Of a stretch of 6,291 nucleotides of DNA, positions 1 through 5,104 are shown one piece after another. The notes beneath the pieces are model-generated. The model had not been told where the DNA came from, did no database searches, and worked only from the letters and a program-made list of their open reading frames with translations. Every line of letters begins with the position of its first letter. The first letter of the stretch is position 1. A program made the translations under genes and the position numbers. This DNA comes from an uncultured Ruminococcus sp. (GTDB lineage: Bacteria > Bacillota > Clostridia > Oscillospirales > CAG-382), in assembly GCA_902783535.1 (NCBI GenBank), contig CACZRJ010000017.1, forward strand, positions 1 through 6,291, written 5' to 3'.

Positions 1-87
1 AGGCTGAGGGTAGTCAATCCCGGCTTACAGTTCTACTGCAAGCCCCCGCTTCAAAGCCCATCAGGGCTTAAGCGGTGGGTGGTTGAC
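1..87 (+). mobile_element. Probable right end of an IS200/IS605-type (tnpB-bearing) element, partial
   Basis: The left edge of the window holds nested inverted repeats that end in GGTTGAC at 81-87. Subterminal imperfect hairpins followed by a short unpaired or outer-paired tail are the usual right-end architecture of IS200/IS605 elements, which lack terminal inverted repeats. The large hairpin at 43-79 has a bulged stem (AAGCCC/GGGCTT on top, CCCCCGCTT against AAGCGGTGGG below). A reading frame open from base 3 ends at TAA 69-71 inside this hairpin and could be the last codons of a tnpB-like gene, but 22 codons are too few to recognise. The assignment rests on structural resemblance and my recollection of similar clostridial ends; no transposase domain is visible. 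It could instead be an unrelated structured RNA or a strong terminator-like hairpin. Confidence 0.42.
13..87 (+). ncRNA. Structured three-way-junction RNA candidate, possibly the 3' end of a TnpB omega RNA
   Basis: Three helices can be drawn directly. The closing stem pairs 13-19 (GTCAATC) with 81-87 (GGTTGAC), seven pairs with one G-U. Inside it, hairpin A pairs 23-26 with 40-43 and 28-30 with 36-38, with one A-C mismatch. Hairpin B pairs 43-51 with 70-79 (T76 bulged) and 54-59 with 64-69, with loop ATCA at 60-63 and CA bulged at 52-53; base 43 is claimed by both hairpins, so one of them loses its end pair. In known TnpB systems the scaffold RNA overlaps the 3' end of tnpB and the element's right end, and the guide is read from the flanking DNA; by that model a guide would begin near base 88. 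The strand, RNA identity and boundaries are inferred from structure alone. Confidence 0.33.
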
Positions 88-258
88 CGGAATATGGCAG
101 GAATACCCCGGACCCCGGAATTCGCGCAGATCTGCGGGATCGCCCCGCGAGTCACGGTCTCTTCCTGCTGCCGCCTCTCTGTAAGAATGGCTTTTGAATG
201 CTCAAAAACCGAAAATGCTGAATACTCTGCAAAGCATGGACTTTTCCGGAAGCGCCTG
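88..258. other. Gene-free stretch, no function recognised
   Basis: This 171-base gap lies between the putative element end and the stop codon of the minus-strand nucleoside kinase. I see no convincing gene. There is a perfect 12-bp palindrome at 125-136 (CGCAGATCTGCG) and a small GCGGG/CCCGC hairpin at 134-148, but neither is followed by a T-run on either strand, so no clear intrinsic terminator for the kinase gene is found here. Its composition is more AT-rich towards 190-250. Confidence 0.5.
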
Positions 259-1953
259 TCATCCGACGGGGAACAGGCTGCCCCCGATGAACTCCCTGAG
301 CAGGCTGTTGCGCGGAACGTCTTCGCAGGACATGCCGAGGAAATAGTCCAGGAAACGGAGCAGACGCTTCGCTTCCGTGTATTCCGGCGCGTCCTGGGGG
401 ATGGCGAACAGCAGCGGCTCGGCGAACGTCTTGAGCACCGACAGTTCGTACAGGCAGGCGGAGTCGAAAATGACGTCGGCGTCCTCCTGGAACGGGAAAA
501 TGTGCTTTTCCTCGCCGTGACGGACGGAATGCCAGCGCGCGATGGTTTCCGCGGCGGACGTTCCGCGCGTGCGCGCGTCGCGGACGAGCCGTCTGATCTC
601 CCGGTTGTCCGTCGTCGGGACGCGGTTGTGCTCGTCGATGTTCAGCGCCGTGACCGCGCTGACGTAGATCTTGAACTTGTCTTCCGGCCGGATGGCGTAG
701 GACAGCTTGTCGTTCAGCCCGTGGATGCCCTCGATGACGAGGACTTCGTCCTTTCCGATCTTCAGGAAGTCGCCGTTGTATTCCGGGGAACCCGTCTTGA
801 AGTTGTAGGACGGGATCTCGACCGTGTCCCCGGAAAGCAGGGAGGTCATGTGTTTGTTGAACAACTCGACGTCGAGCGACTCCAGACATTCGAAGTCATA
901 TTCTCCGTTCTCGTCGCGCGGCGTGTACTTGTGGTCCAGGTAATAGTTGTCGCATGCGATCGGATACGCTTTCAGCCCGGCGTTGTTCAGCTGGATGGAC
1001 AGTCGGTGGGAGAAGGACGTCTTGCCGGAAGAGGAGGGGCCGGCGATCATGACGATCCTGCGGTTTTCCTCCTTGATCCTGCGGGCGATCTCGCCGATCC
1101 GGTGCTCCTGGTTCGCCTCGGAGGCGAGGATGATCTCGCGTCCGCGGCCTTCGCAGATCGCGTCGTTCAGCGCCGCGACGGTCGGAACGCCGATGTGGCT
1201 CGTCCACGCGTCCGTCACGCGGCGCGCCGCGAACAGTTTTTCCGGGATGACCCGGTCCCGGAGGATCTCGGGTCTGCTTCTGTGCGGCAGGAAGAGGAGC
1301 AGGCCTTCGATCGTCTTGCGGACGTCGAACATGTCGATGTATCCGGCGGACGGCGGCATGTATCCGTAGTAGTAGTCGAAATAGTTGCCGAACCTGTAGA
1401 TGTTCGTCACGGAGGTGCGGCGGTAGTGGAAGAGACGGACCTTGTCGGCCATGCCGTGCTTCCGGAACAGGGCGACGGCTTCGTCGGTGCTCATCTTCGA
1501 TTTGATGAATTTCTCGTCGTTCTTCGCATAGGAGCGCATCGTTTCCATGACGGAGGAAATCTCGTCTTCCGTCGGCTCGGGGTTGCCGTCCTTCAGGATC
1601 ATCGAGAAATACAGCGCGTCTCCGAGGGCGTATTCCAGTTTCAGTTTTTCGATCCGTTTCCCGTAGACGTGCTGCATCGCGCGCAGGAACATCATGGTCG
1701 CGCCGCGCTCGTAGGTCTTGTGCCCGTCGCGTTCGGCGGTCGTGATGAAGGAGATCTCCGGGGTCCTGACGCCGCCTTTGCGGAGGGCGGATTCGGACGG
1801 GACCGGCTTGCTCAGCTCGTACAGCTTGGCTCCGATCTTTGCGAGGATGATTTTAGCGCCGTATTCCGGCTGCACCTGTTCCGCGAGGGACAGGAAGGTC
1901 GTCTCCCTGTCGTCCGGCAGGTCAAAAGATCTGTCTTTGTATTTCAATATCAT
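259..1953 (-). CDS. Nucleoside (uridine-type) kinase with N-terminal ThrRS-like TGS/SAD region
   Basis: The 564-residue product is a P-loop kinase of the uridine kinase/phosphoribulokinase family behind a threonyl-tRNA-synthetase-like N-terminus, an arrangement known in Clostridia. Residues 1-65 resemble a TGS fold and about 80-225 the ThrRS second additional domain, including YRFGNYFDYYYGYM around 186-199. The kinase starts near 295: Walker A GPSSSGKTS at 305-313, DNYYLD at 335-340, the strand ending in IEGIHGLN at 407-414, and an arginine-rich lid (RLVRDARTRGTS, 455-466). By family it would transfer a phosphate from ATP or GTP to a pyrimidine nucleoside in the cytosol, for salvage. The ATG is preceded by AAGGAGG at 1967-1961 with a 7-base gap, which fixes the start. 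It has its own promoter and is not co-transcribed with the gene upstream, whose terminator intervenes. Exact substrate is uncertain; such proteins are often annotated only as nucleoside kinase. Confidence 0.9.
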   Translation of the reverse strand: MILKYKDRSFDLPDDRETTFLSLAEQVQPEYGAKIILAKIGAKLYELSKPVPSESALRKGGVRTPEISFITTAERDGHKTYERGATMMFLRAMQHVYGKRIEKLKLEYALGDALYFSMILKDGNPEPTEDEISSVMETMRSYAKNDEKFIKSKMSTDEAVALFRKHGMADKVRLFHYRRTSVTNIYRFGNYFDYYYGYMPPSAGYIDMFDVRKTIEGLLLFLPHRSRPEILRDRVIPEKLFAARRVTDAWTSHIGVPTVAALNDAICEGRGREIILASEANQEHRIGEIARRIKEENRRIVMIAGPSSSGKTSFSHRLSIQLNNAGLKAYPIACDNYYLDHKYTPRDENGEYDFECLESLDVELFNKHMTSLLSGDTVEIPSYNFKTGSPEYNGDFLKIGKDEVLVIEGIHGLNDKLSYAIRPEDKFKIYVSAVTALNIDEHNRVPTTDNREIRRLVRDARTRGTSAAETIARWHSVRHGEEKHIFPFQEDADVIFDSACLYELSVLKTFAEPLLFAIPQDAPEYTEAKRLLRFLDYFLGMSCEDVPRNSLLREFIGGSLFPVG

Positions 1954-1969
1954 ATGGTTTCCTCCTTAC

Positions 1970-1994
1970 GGCCCGCAACACGAAGCGCGGGACC
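1970..1994 (-). promoter_or_regulatory. Leader hairpin just upstream of the kinase ribosome binding site
   Basis: In the transcript leader, GGTCCCGC (1994-1987) can pair with GCGGGCC (1976-1970), giving seven GC pairs with one bulged U and a 10-base loop. The hairpin ends two bases before the AAGGAGG. It might modulate translation or mRNA stability, but no known riboswitch motif is recognisable and the short stem could be chance in GC-rich DNA. Confidence 0.3.
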
Positions 1995-2007
1995 GGGTCT
2001 TTACCAC

Positions 2008-2036
2008 ATTTTACCCTTTTTTATGGAAATTGTCAA
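2008..2036 (-). promoter_or_regulatory. Sigma-A promoter of the nucleoside kinase gene
   Basis: On the minus strand a perfect -35 TTGACA (2036-2031) is followed by a 17-base spacer and a -10 TAAAAT (2013-2008). Transcription would begin near base 2001, giving a leader of about 48 bases before the ATG at 1953. It lies downstream of the terminator of the preceding gene, which supports independent expression. Confidence 0.82.
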
Positions 2037-2050
2037 CCGGAGAATGGAAG

Positions 2051-2079
2051 ACCCCCGGCGCCGTCCGGACGCCGGGGGT
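2051..2079 (-). terminator. Intrinsic terminator of the FakA-like gene
   Basis: An inverted repeat of CCCCCGGCG (2052-2060) and CGCCGGGGG (2070-2078), extended by an outer A-T pair, forms a nine- to ten-pair GC-rich stem with a loop of about nine bases, 21 bases past the stop codon of the minus-strand gene. On that strand the stem is followed by TCTTCC, a weak U-tract, so termination may be partial. Reading the other way it is followed by only TTT. Confidence 0.65.
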
Positions 2080-2099
2080 TTGAAAAGGATCGATGAAAA

Positions 2100-3836
2100 T
2101 CAGAATTCCGCGGAGATGACGTAGTAGTAGAGCGGCTGGCCGCCGTCCAGAAGTACGGAATCGGTGTCGGGATAGAGTTCGGACGCGAGACGCTCCGCTT
2201 CTTTCGCTTCCTCTTCGGAAACGTCCTGTCCCGCGAAGATCGTCAGGAAGGACGGCTGGCCGGCGTCGCCGAGGGAGGAAAGAATGACGTTCAGGCATTC
2301 GTTCAGCGCGTCGCAGGCGTAAACGACCCTGTGGTCGATCAGGCCGAGGATCTGGCCCTTGCGCACCGGCTGACCGTTGACGACCGCGTCGTGCGCGGCG
2401 AACGTGATCTCCGCCGTGCGGACGTTCTTCATCGCTTCCTTCATGGCGGCCGCGTTTTCGTCCGGGCTTGCGTCCGGGTCGAAGGCCATCATGGCGGACA
2501 TGCCCATCGGCACGCTGAGAGAGGGGATGACGACCGCTCTGCGGTCCTCGATCATTTTCGCCGCCTGTTCCGCGACGAGACAGACGTTGCCGTTGTTCGG
2601 CAGGATGAACACGGTCTCCGCGGGCGTCATGCCGACCGCGTCGGCGAGCTGACTGGTGGACGGATTCATGGTCTGCCCGCCGTAGACGAACTGCTCCACG
2701 CCGAGATCCGCGAACGCGGACCGGATGCCGTCGCCCATCGTGACCGCGACGAATCCGTAAGGCCGGTCGGGCGGCAGGGAAACGGTTTCGGCTTCCGCTT
2801 TTTCGCTTTCCGGAACTGTCGGACCCGCTTCGTTTCCGCTGTTCGCTTCGGATGCATTCCCGTTTTCTCCGGGCGCTTCTTCCAGAAGCTTCGTATGCTG
2901 ATTCCGCATGTTCTCGACCTTCACCGTGAACAGGGAACCGTATTTCAGCGCTTCGGACAGGACTCTGCCCGGGTCGCGCGTGTGAACGTGGATCTTGATG
3001 ATCTCGTCGTCCTCCGCGAAGAGTGCGGAGTCGCCGGCGTCAAGAACGAATCTCCGCATGGCTTCGGTCTCCGCCTCTTCGAGGTTCGCTCTTTTCGTGA
3101 TGATGCATTCGGTGCAGTAGGGATTGACGATGTCGGACGTGTCGAAGGACGCGAAATCGGCGCCTTCGTGATCATGTCCGTGCGCGTCCGCATGCGGAAA
3201 AATCTTCCCGTCGTTCTGACCGGGGACCGGTCTGCCTTCCAGGAACGCGAGCATGCCGCCGAGGATCTCCGTGTATCCGGTGCCGCCGGAGTCGACGACG
3301 CCCGCCTGTTTGAGGACGGGGAGCAGATCCGGCGTGATCGCCAGCGTTTCCTTCGCGCTCGCAAGCATATTCCGGAAGAGGGAAAGCATGTCGCCCTGTT
3401 CGTAGGCCGCTTCGGAACTGACGCGCATGACGGTCAGAATGGTGCCTTCCTTAGGGTCCTGGACCGCCTTGTAGGCTTCGCGGACGCCGCTCTGGAAAGC
3501 TTTCCGCACGTCTTCCGCGCCTGCGCTTTCCATGCCCTGGAACCCGCGGGAAACGCCGCGGAAGAAAAGGGAGAGGATGACGCCGGAGTTTCCGCGCGCC
3601 GAACGCAGGAAGCGGGACGCCGTTTTGGAGGCGACGGTCTCGAGGGATCCTTCGAAGTCCGTCATTTCCTCGATCGGGCTGACGGTCATGCTCATATTGC
3701 TTCCGGTGTCTCCGTCCGGAACGGGGTAGACGTTCAGACGGTTGATCTCTTCCATCCGCTTCTGCAGCGCGTGGGCGCCTGACAGCAGCATGTCTCTGTA
3801 GAGTTCGCCGCTCAGACGGCTGATGTTTTCCGGCAT
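2100..3836 (-). CDS. fakA: FakA/YloV-family DhaL-domain protein (fatty acid kinase ATP-binding subunit)
   Basis: The 578-residue product has the three-part FakA/YloV layout. Residues 9-203 are a DhaL (DAK2) ATP-binding domain: NVYPVPDGDTGSN at 35-47 carries the Mg/ADP-binding aspartates, RGNSG is at 81-85 and VVDSGGTG at 180-187. A histidine-rich linker (215-223) leads to a middle domain with YCTEC (240-244) and KIHVHT (281-286), positions that match the Cys and two His I recall as the metal site of S. aureus FakA. An acidic linker (318-357) leads to the C-terminal domain, with GGQTMNPST at 386-394 and LPNNGN at 412-417. By family it phosphorylates fatty acids presented by a FakB protein; no FakB is in the window. 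AAGGAGGT at 3850-3843 sits seven bases before this ATG. Length is normal for the family. Substrate is inferred from homology; some members have unproven roles. Confidence 0.9.
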   Translation of the reverse strand: MPENISRLSGELYRDMLLSGAHALQKRMEEINRLNVYPVPDGDTGSNMSMTVSPIEEMTDFEGSLETVASKTASRFLRSARGNSGVILSLFFRGVSRGFQGMESAGAEDVRKAFQSGVREAYKAVQDPKEGTILTVMRVSSEAAYEQGDMLSLFRNMLASAKETLAITPDLLPVLKQAGVVDSGGTGYTEILGGMLAFLEGRPVPGQNDGKIFPHADAHGHDHEGADFASFDTSDIVNPYCTECIITKRANLEEAETEAMRRFVLDAGDSALFAEDDEIIKIHVHTRDPGRVLSEALKYGSLFTVKVENMRNQHTKLLEEAPGENGNASEANSGNEAGPTVPESEKAEAETVSLPPDRPYGFVAVTMGDGIRSAFADLGVEQFVYGGQTMNPSTSQLADAVGMTPAETVFILPNNGNVCLVAEQAAKMIEDRRAVVIPSLSVPMGMSAMMAFDPDASPDENAAAMKEAMKNVRTAEITFAAHDAVVNGQPVRKGQILGLIDHRVVYACDALNECLNVILSSLGDAGQPSFLTIFAGQDVSEEEAKEAERLASELYPDTDSVLLDGGQPLYYYVISAEF

Positions 3837-3855
3837 GGCATGACCTCCTTTCCCC

Positions 3856-3897
3856 GGGATGGAACGTTTTTGTTTCCTTTTTTCAAAGAGTTCCCCC
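3856..3897 (-). promoter_or_regulatory. Possible leader stem-loop of the FakA-like gene
   Basis: In the roughly 69-base leader, GGGGGAAC (3897-3890) can pair with GTTCC and CCC (3865-3861 and 3858-3856), eight pairs with AU bulged out, closing a 24-base A-rich loop. It ends five bases before the Shine-Dalgarno sequence. It matches no regulatory RNA class I know, so function is speculative. Confidence 0.28.
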
Positions 3898-3912
3898 CGA
3901 CAATCAAACTAC

Positions 3913-3941
3913 ATTCTACCAAATCCGGCGGGAGATGTCAA
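3913..3941 (-). promoter_or_regulatory. Sigma-A promoter of the FakA-like gene
   Basis: The minus strand shows TTGACA (3941-3936), a 17-base spacer and TAGAAT (3918-3913), with five of six -10 positions matching consensus. The expected start of transcription is near 3905. No FapR- or FabT-like fatty-acid operator is recognisable around it. Confidence 0.82.
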
Positions 3942-4014
3942 CGGACGATTGGCACAAGGAAAAACCCGTCCGGCGACGGAATGTGGTGATATTGTCCAAA
4001 AACGACTGACATCG

Positions 4015-4047
4015 AAAAAAGCTCTTTTCCGTTTGCCGGAAAAGAGC
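4015..4047 (-). terminator. Strong intrinsic terminator of the zinc-ribbon gene
   Basis: Just after the stop codon on the minus strand, an 11-bp perfect stem (GCTCTTTTCCG at 4047-4037 with CGGAAAAGAGC at 4031-4021) closes a five-base loop and runs straight into six T residues (4020-4015). This is a textbook rho-independent terminator and separates this gene from the FakA-like gene's promoter. Confidence 0.93.
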
Positions 4048-4052
4048 CAATG

Positions 4053-4463
4053 TCAAATCTTCACCTGGAACTCGCCGCGGCAGCGGGGGCAGCGCACGGA
4101 ATGCTTTCCTTTCTTTTTCGGAAGCCGCAGCTGGCTGCCGCAGGAGGGACATTTCCGGTAGACGTGGTCCTTGTCCGTCAGTTTCCTTTTCTGCAGCCGG
4201 AAGAAGTTGCCGATCTTCGAGAAGAAGCGGACAAAGGCCTGCTCCTCCTTCTGCCTGGCGTAGACGTTCCGCGAAAGCATGCGGAAGAAAATATATCCGA
4301 GACACAGAACGTAGAGCCCCCAGAAGACGTAGCCGACGATGCCGCGCGCGAAAATGCCGACGATCGCCAGCGGCAGAGAGATCCAGGTCAGGACGGTCGT
4401 GATCCGGTCCGGACCGTTCCTCCCGTAAAAAAACTGCGCCATTTTCGCTCTGAATCCGCCCAT
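4053..4463 (-). CDS. Small membrane protein with C-terminal zinc ribbon, function unknown
   Basis: The product has 136 residues. It opens with a short basic, aromatic segment (FFYGRNGPDR, 11-20), then two hydrophobic helices at about 21-39 and 42-60, a basic amphipathic stretch (61-98, starting RMLSRNVYARQKE), and a C-terminal zinc ribbon with paired cysteines CPSC (105-108) and CPRC (125-128). The positive charge after the second helix suggests both termini, and so the zinc ribbon, face the cytoplasm. Proteins of this layout (membrane hairpin, RxxSRN motif, zinc ribbon) are common and uncharacterised in Clostridia. AGAGGTG at 4477-4471 lies seven bases before the ATG; an ATG at 4470 is out of frame and too close. 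It is a single-gene unit ending at a strong terminator. No role can be assigned; a structural or nucleic-acid-sensing zinc site is a guess. Confidence 0.82.
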   Translation of the reverse strand: MGGFRAKMAQFFYGRNGPDRITTVLTWISLPLAIVGIFARGIVGYVFWGLYVLCLGYIFFRMLSRNVYARQKEEQAFVRFFSKIGNFFRLQKRKLTDKDHVYRKCPSCGSQLRLPKKKGKHSVRCPRCRGEFQVKI

Positions 4464-4498
4464 GGGTCATCACCTCTGAATCAATCGTTCTGAAAAAC

Positions 4499-4527
4499 AT
4501 TTTACAATGAAATTGTGAACAATTCGA
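4499..4527 (-). promoter_or_regulatory. Likely promoter of the zinc-ribbon gene
   Basis: On the minus strand TAAAAT (4504-4499) is a good -10. Seventeen bases upstream lies TCGAAT (4527-4522), a poor -35 match (three of six), in contrast to the TTGACA promoters of the other genes. Its weak -35 together with the inverted repeat inside the spacer suggests lower or regulated expression. The leader would be about 30 bases. Confidence 0.5.
4504..4524. promoter_or_regulatory. Candidate operator: palindrome with repeated ACAAT/ATTGT half-sites
   Basis: AATTGT-GA-ACAATT at 4511-4524 is a perfect 6+2+6 inverted repeat. A further half-site ACAAT at 4504-4508 forms a second inverted pair with ATTGT at 4512-4516, so three half-sites alternate in orientation over 20 bases. 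They occupy the spacer and touch the -10 of the zinc-ribbon promoter, where a bound protein would block transcription. The regulator is unknown, and AT-rich DNA makes short palindromes likely by chance. Confidence 0.35.
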
Positions 4528-4562
4528 GAACTTCGTCGAAATTTTCTGCATGTCCATTTTTC

Positions 4563-4591
4563 TTCTTATTTCGTGAAATTGGCGGTAAAAT
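4563..4591 (+). promoter_or_regulatory. Weak promoter candidate for the ATPase remnant
   Basis: TAAAAT at 4586-4591 is a plausible -10, with TTCTTA (4563-4568) 17 bases upstream as a poor -35 (three of six). It would give a leader of about 32 bases before the ATG at 4631. It could be the surviving promoter of the once intact ATPase gene. Confidence 0.3.
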
Positions 4592-4630
4592 GTAACTGAA
4601 GTACGGATTGCCGCCGTTTTGGAGGAAACG

Positions 4631-4968
4631 ATGGACTACATTCAACGTGAACCGGAAAGAAAATTTCTGGAAGAAAAAGCATTTCTCAAAGCGGTCCCGG
4701 TCATCGGCGCGAGACAGGTCGGCAAGTCCACGATGCTGAAGCGCCTTGTGCAGAAGAAGCAGCGGACGATCGTCAGCATGGATTCGGACTGCGGAATGAT
4801 CCATCCGCTCCAGAAAAAAAGCGCGAATCCCGAAAAAAAGAGGTCCGGAAGTTCAGCGTCATCGAAAAGACGTCCCTCAAACGCGGACCGGGCGGGATCG
4901 TCCGTATGTTTCCTTCGCCTTTCCCGATCGACGACGCGGACTGCCTGATCCCGAGCAACCTCATCTGA
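4631..4968 (+). pseudogene. Internally deleted, frameshifted DUF4143-type AAA+ ATPase remnant
   Basis: The start is intact: ATG 4631 with GGAGG at 4621-4625. Residues 1-53 look like the N-terminus of the AAA+ ATPase/DUF4143 family: MDYIQRE, then Walker A GARQVGKST at 26-34 and the following strand RTIVSMDSD at 45-53. The sequence then jumps to what looks like the family's C-terminus: IHPLQKKSANPEKK (57-70) resembles the usual xYPxEIKKSASP segment near the end of such proteins. After an A7 run (4833-4839) the match continues in another frame, from GAG 4840 to TGA 4966-4968, reading EVRKFSVIEKTS and ending DCLIPSNLI. Restoring one A to the run would join the frames. Family members are about 400 residues, so roughly 300 from the middle, including the rest of the ATPase core, are missing. 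The unshifted frame ends at 4948. It is almost certainly non-functional; these ATPases are common, patchily distributed accessory genes. Confidence 0.8.
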
Positions 4969-5020
4969 GCGCTGACCGGAGCGTTCCCGGCGGAAAGAAA
5001 CCACATTTTGCTTCAAGACC

Positions 5021-5048
5021 TTGACAAAAAGACGAGAACGCGTATAAT
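5021..5048 (+). promoter_or_regulatory. Full-consensus sigma-A promoter of the acyl-CoA synthetase gene
   Basis: TTGACA (5021-5026) and TATAAT (5043-5048), both perfect, are separated by 16 bases. Transcription should begin at about 5055-5057. This rules out the in-frame ATG at 5051 as a start and would make the one at 5057 leaderless. No operator is evident around it, so strong expression is expected unless it is controlled at another level. Confidence 0.87.
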
Positions 5049-5095
5049 GGATGCGTATGTTCCGGAAAAAATCACGGCAAATGCCGGGGAAGGGC

Positions 5096-5100
5096 AAGGA
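5096..5100 (+). promoter_or_regulatory. Ribosome binding site that decides the acyl-CoA synthetase start
   Basis: AAGGA at 5096-5100 lies four bases before ATG 5105. The other in-frame ATG codons (5051, 5057, 5081) lack a purine-rich site at a proper distance or precede the predicted transcript start. This favours 5105; 5081 remains a possible alternative and would add eight residues. Confidence 0.65.
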
Positions 5101-5104
5101 AAGA

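Noticed and set aside
125..148. Perfect palindrome CGCAGATCTGCG and adjoining GCGGG/CCCGC hairpin as the kinase terminator
   Set aside because: No T-run follows on either strand and the stems are short; chance is likely in GC-rich DNA.
79..2124. A 681-codon open frame on the plus strand opposite the nucleoside kinase
   Set aside because: It is antisense to a gene with clear kinase motifs, its own promoter and ribosome binding site. The translation is rich in Arg, Val, Asp and Gly with no recognisable domain, as expected for the reverse of GC-rich codons. It also has no good ribosome binding site.
2331..3782. A 483-codon open frame on the plus strand opposite the FakA-like gene
   Set aside because: It is the compositional shadow of a gene whose family motifs run the full length of the other strand; its His/Arg/Val/Asp-rich sequence matches nothing.
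3839..3841. ATG at 3841 on the minus strand as the start of the FakA-like gene
   Set aside because: It is out of frame with the protein and only two bases from the Shine-Dalgarno sequence.
4619..4630. TTG at 4619 as an upstream start for the ATPase remnant
   Set aside because: It overlaps the GGAGG ribosome binding site at 4621-4625, which is correctly spaced for ATG 4631, where family similarity begins.
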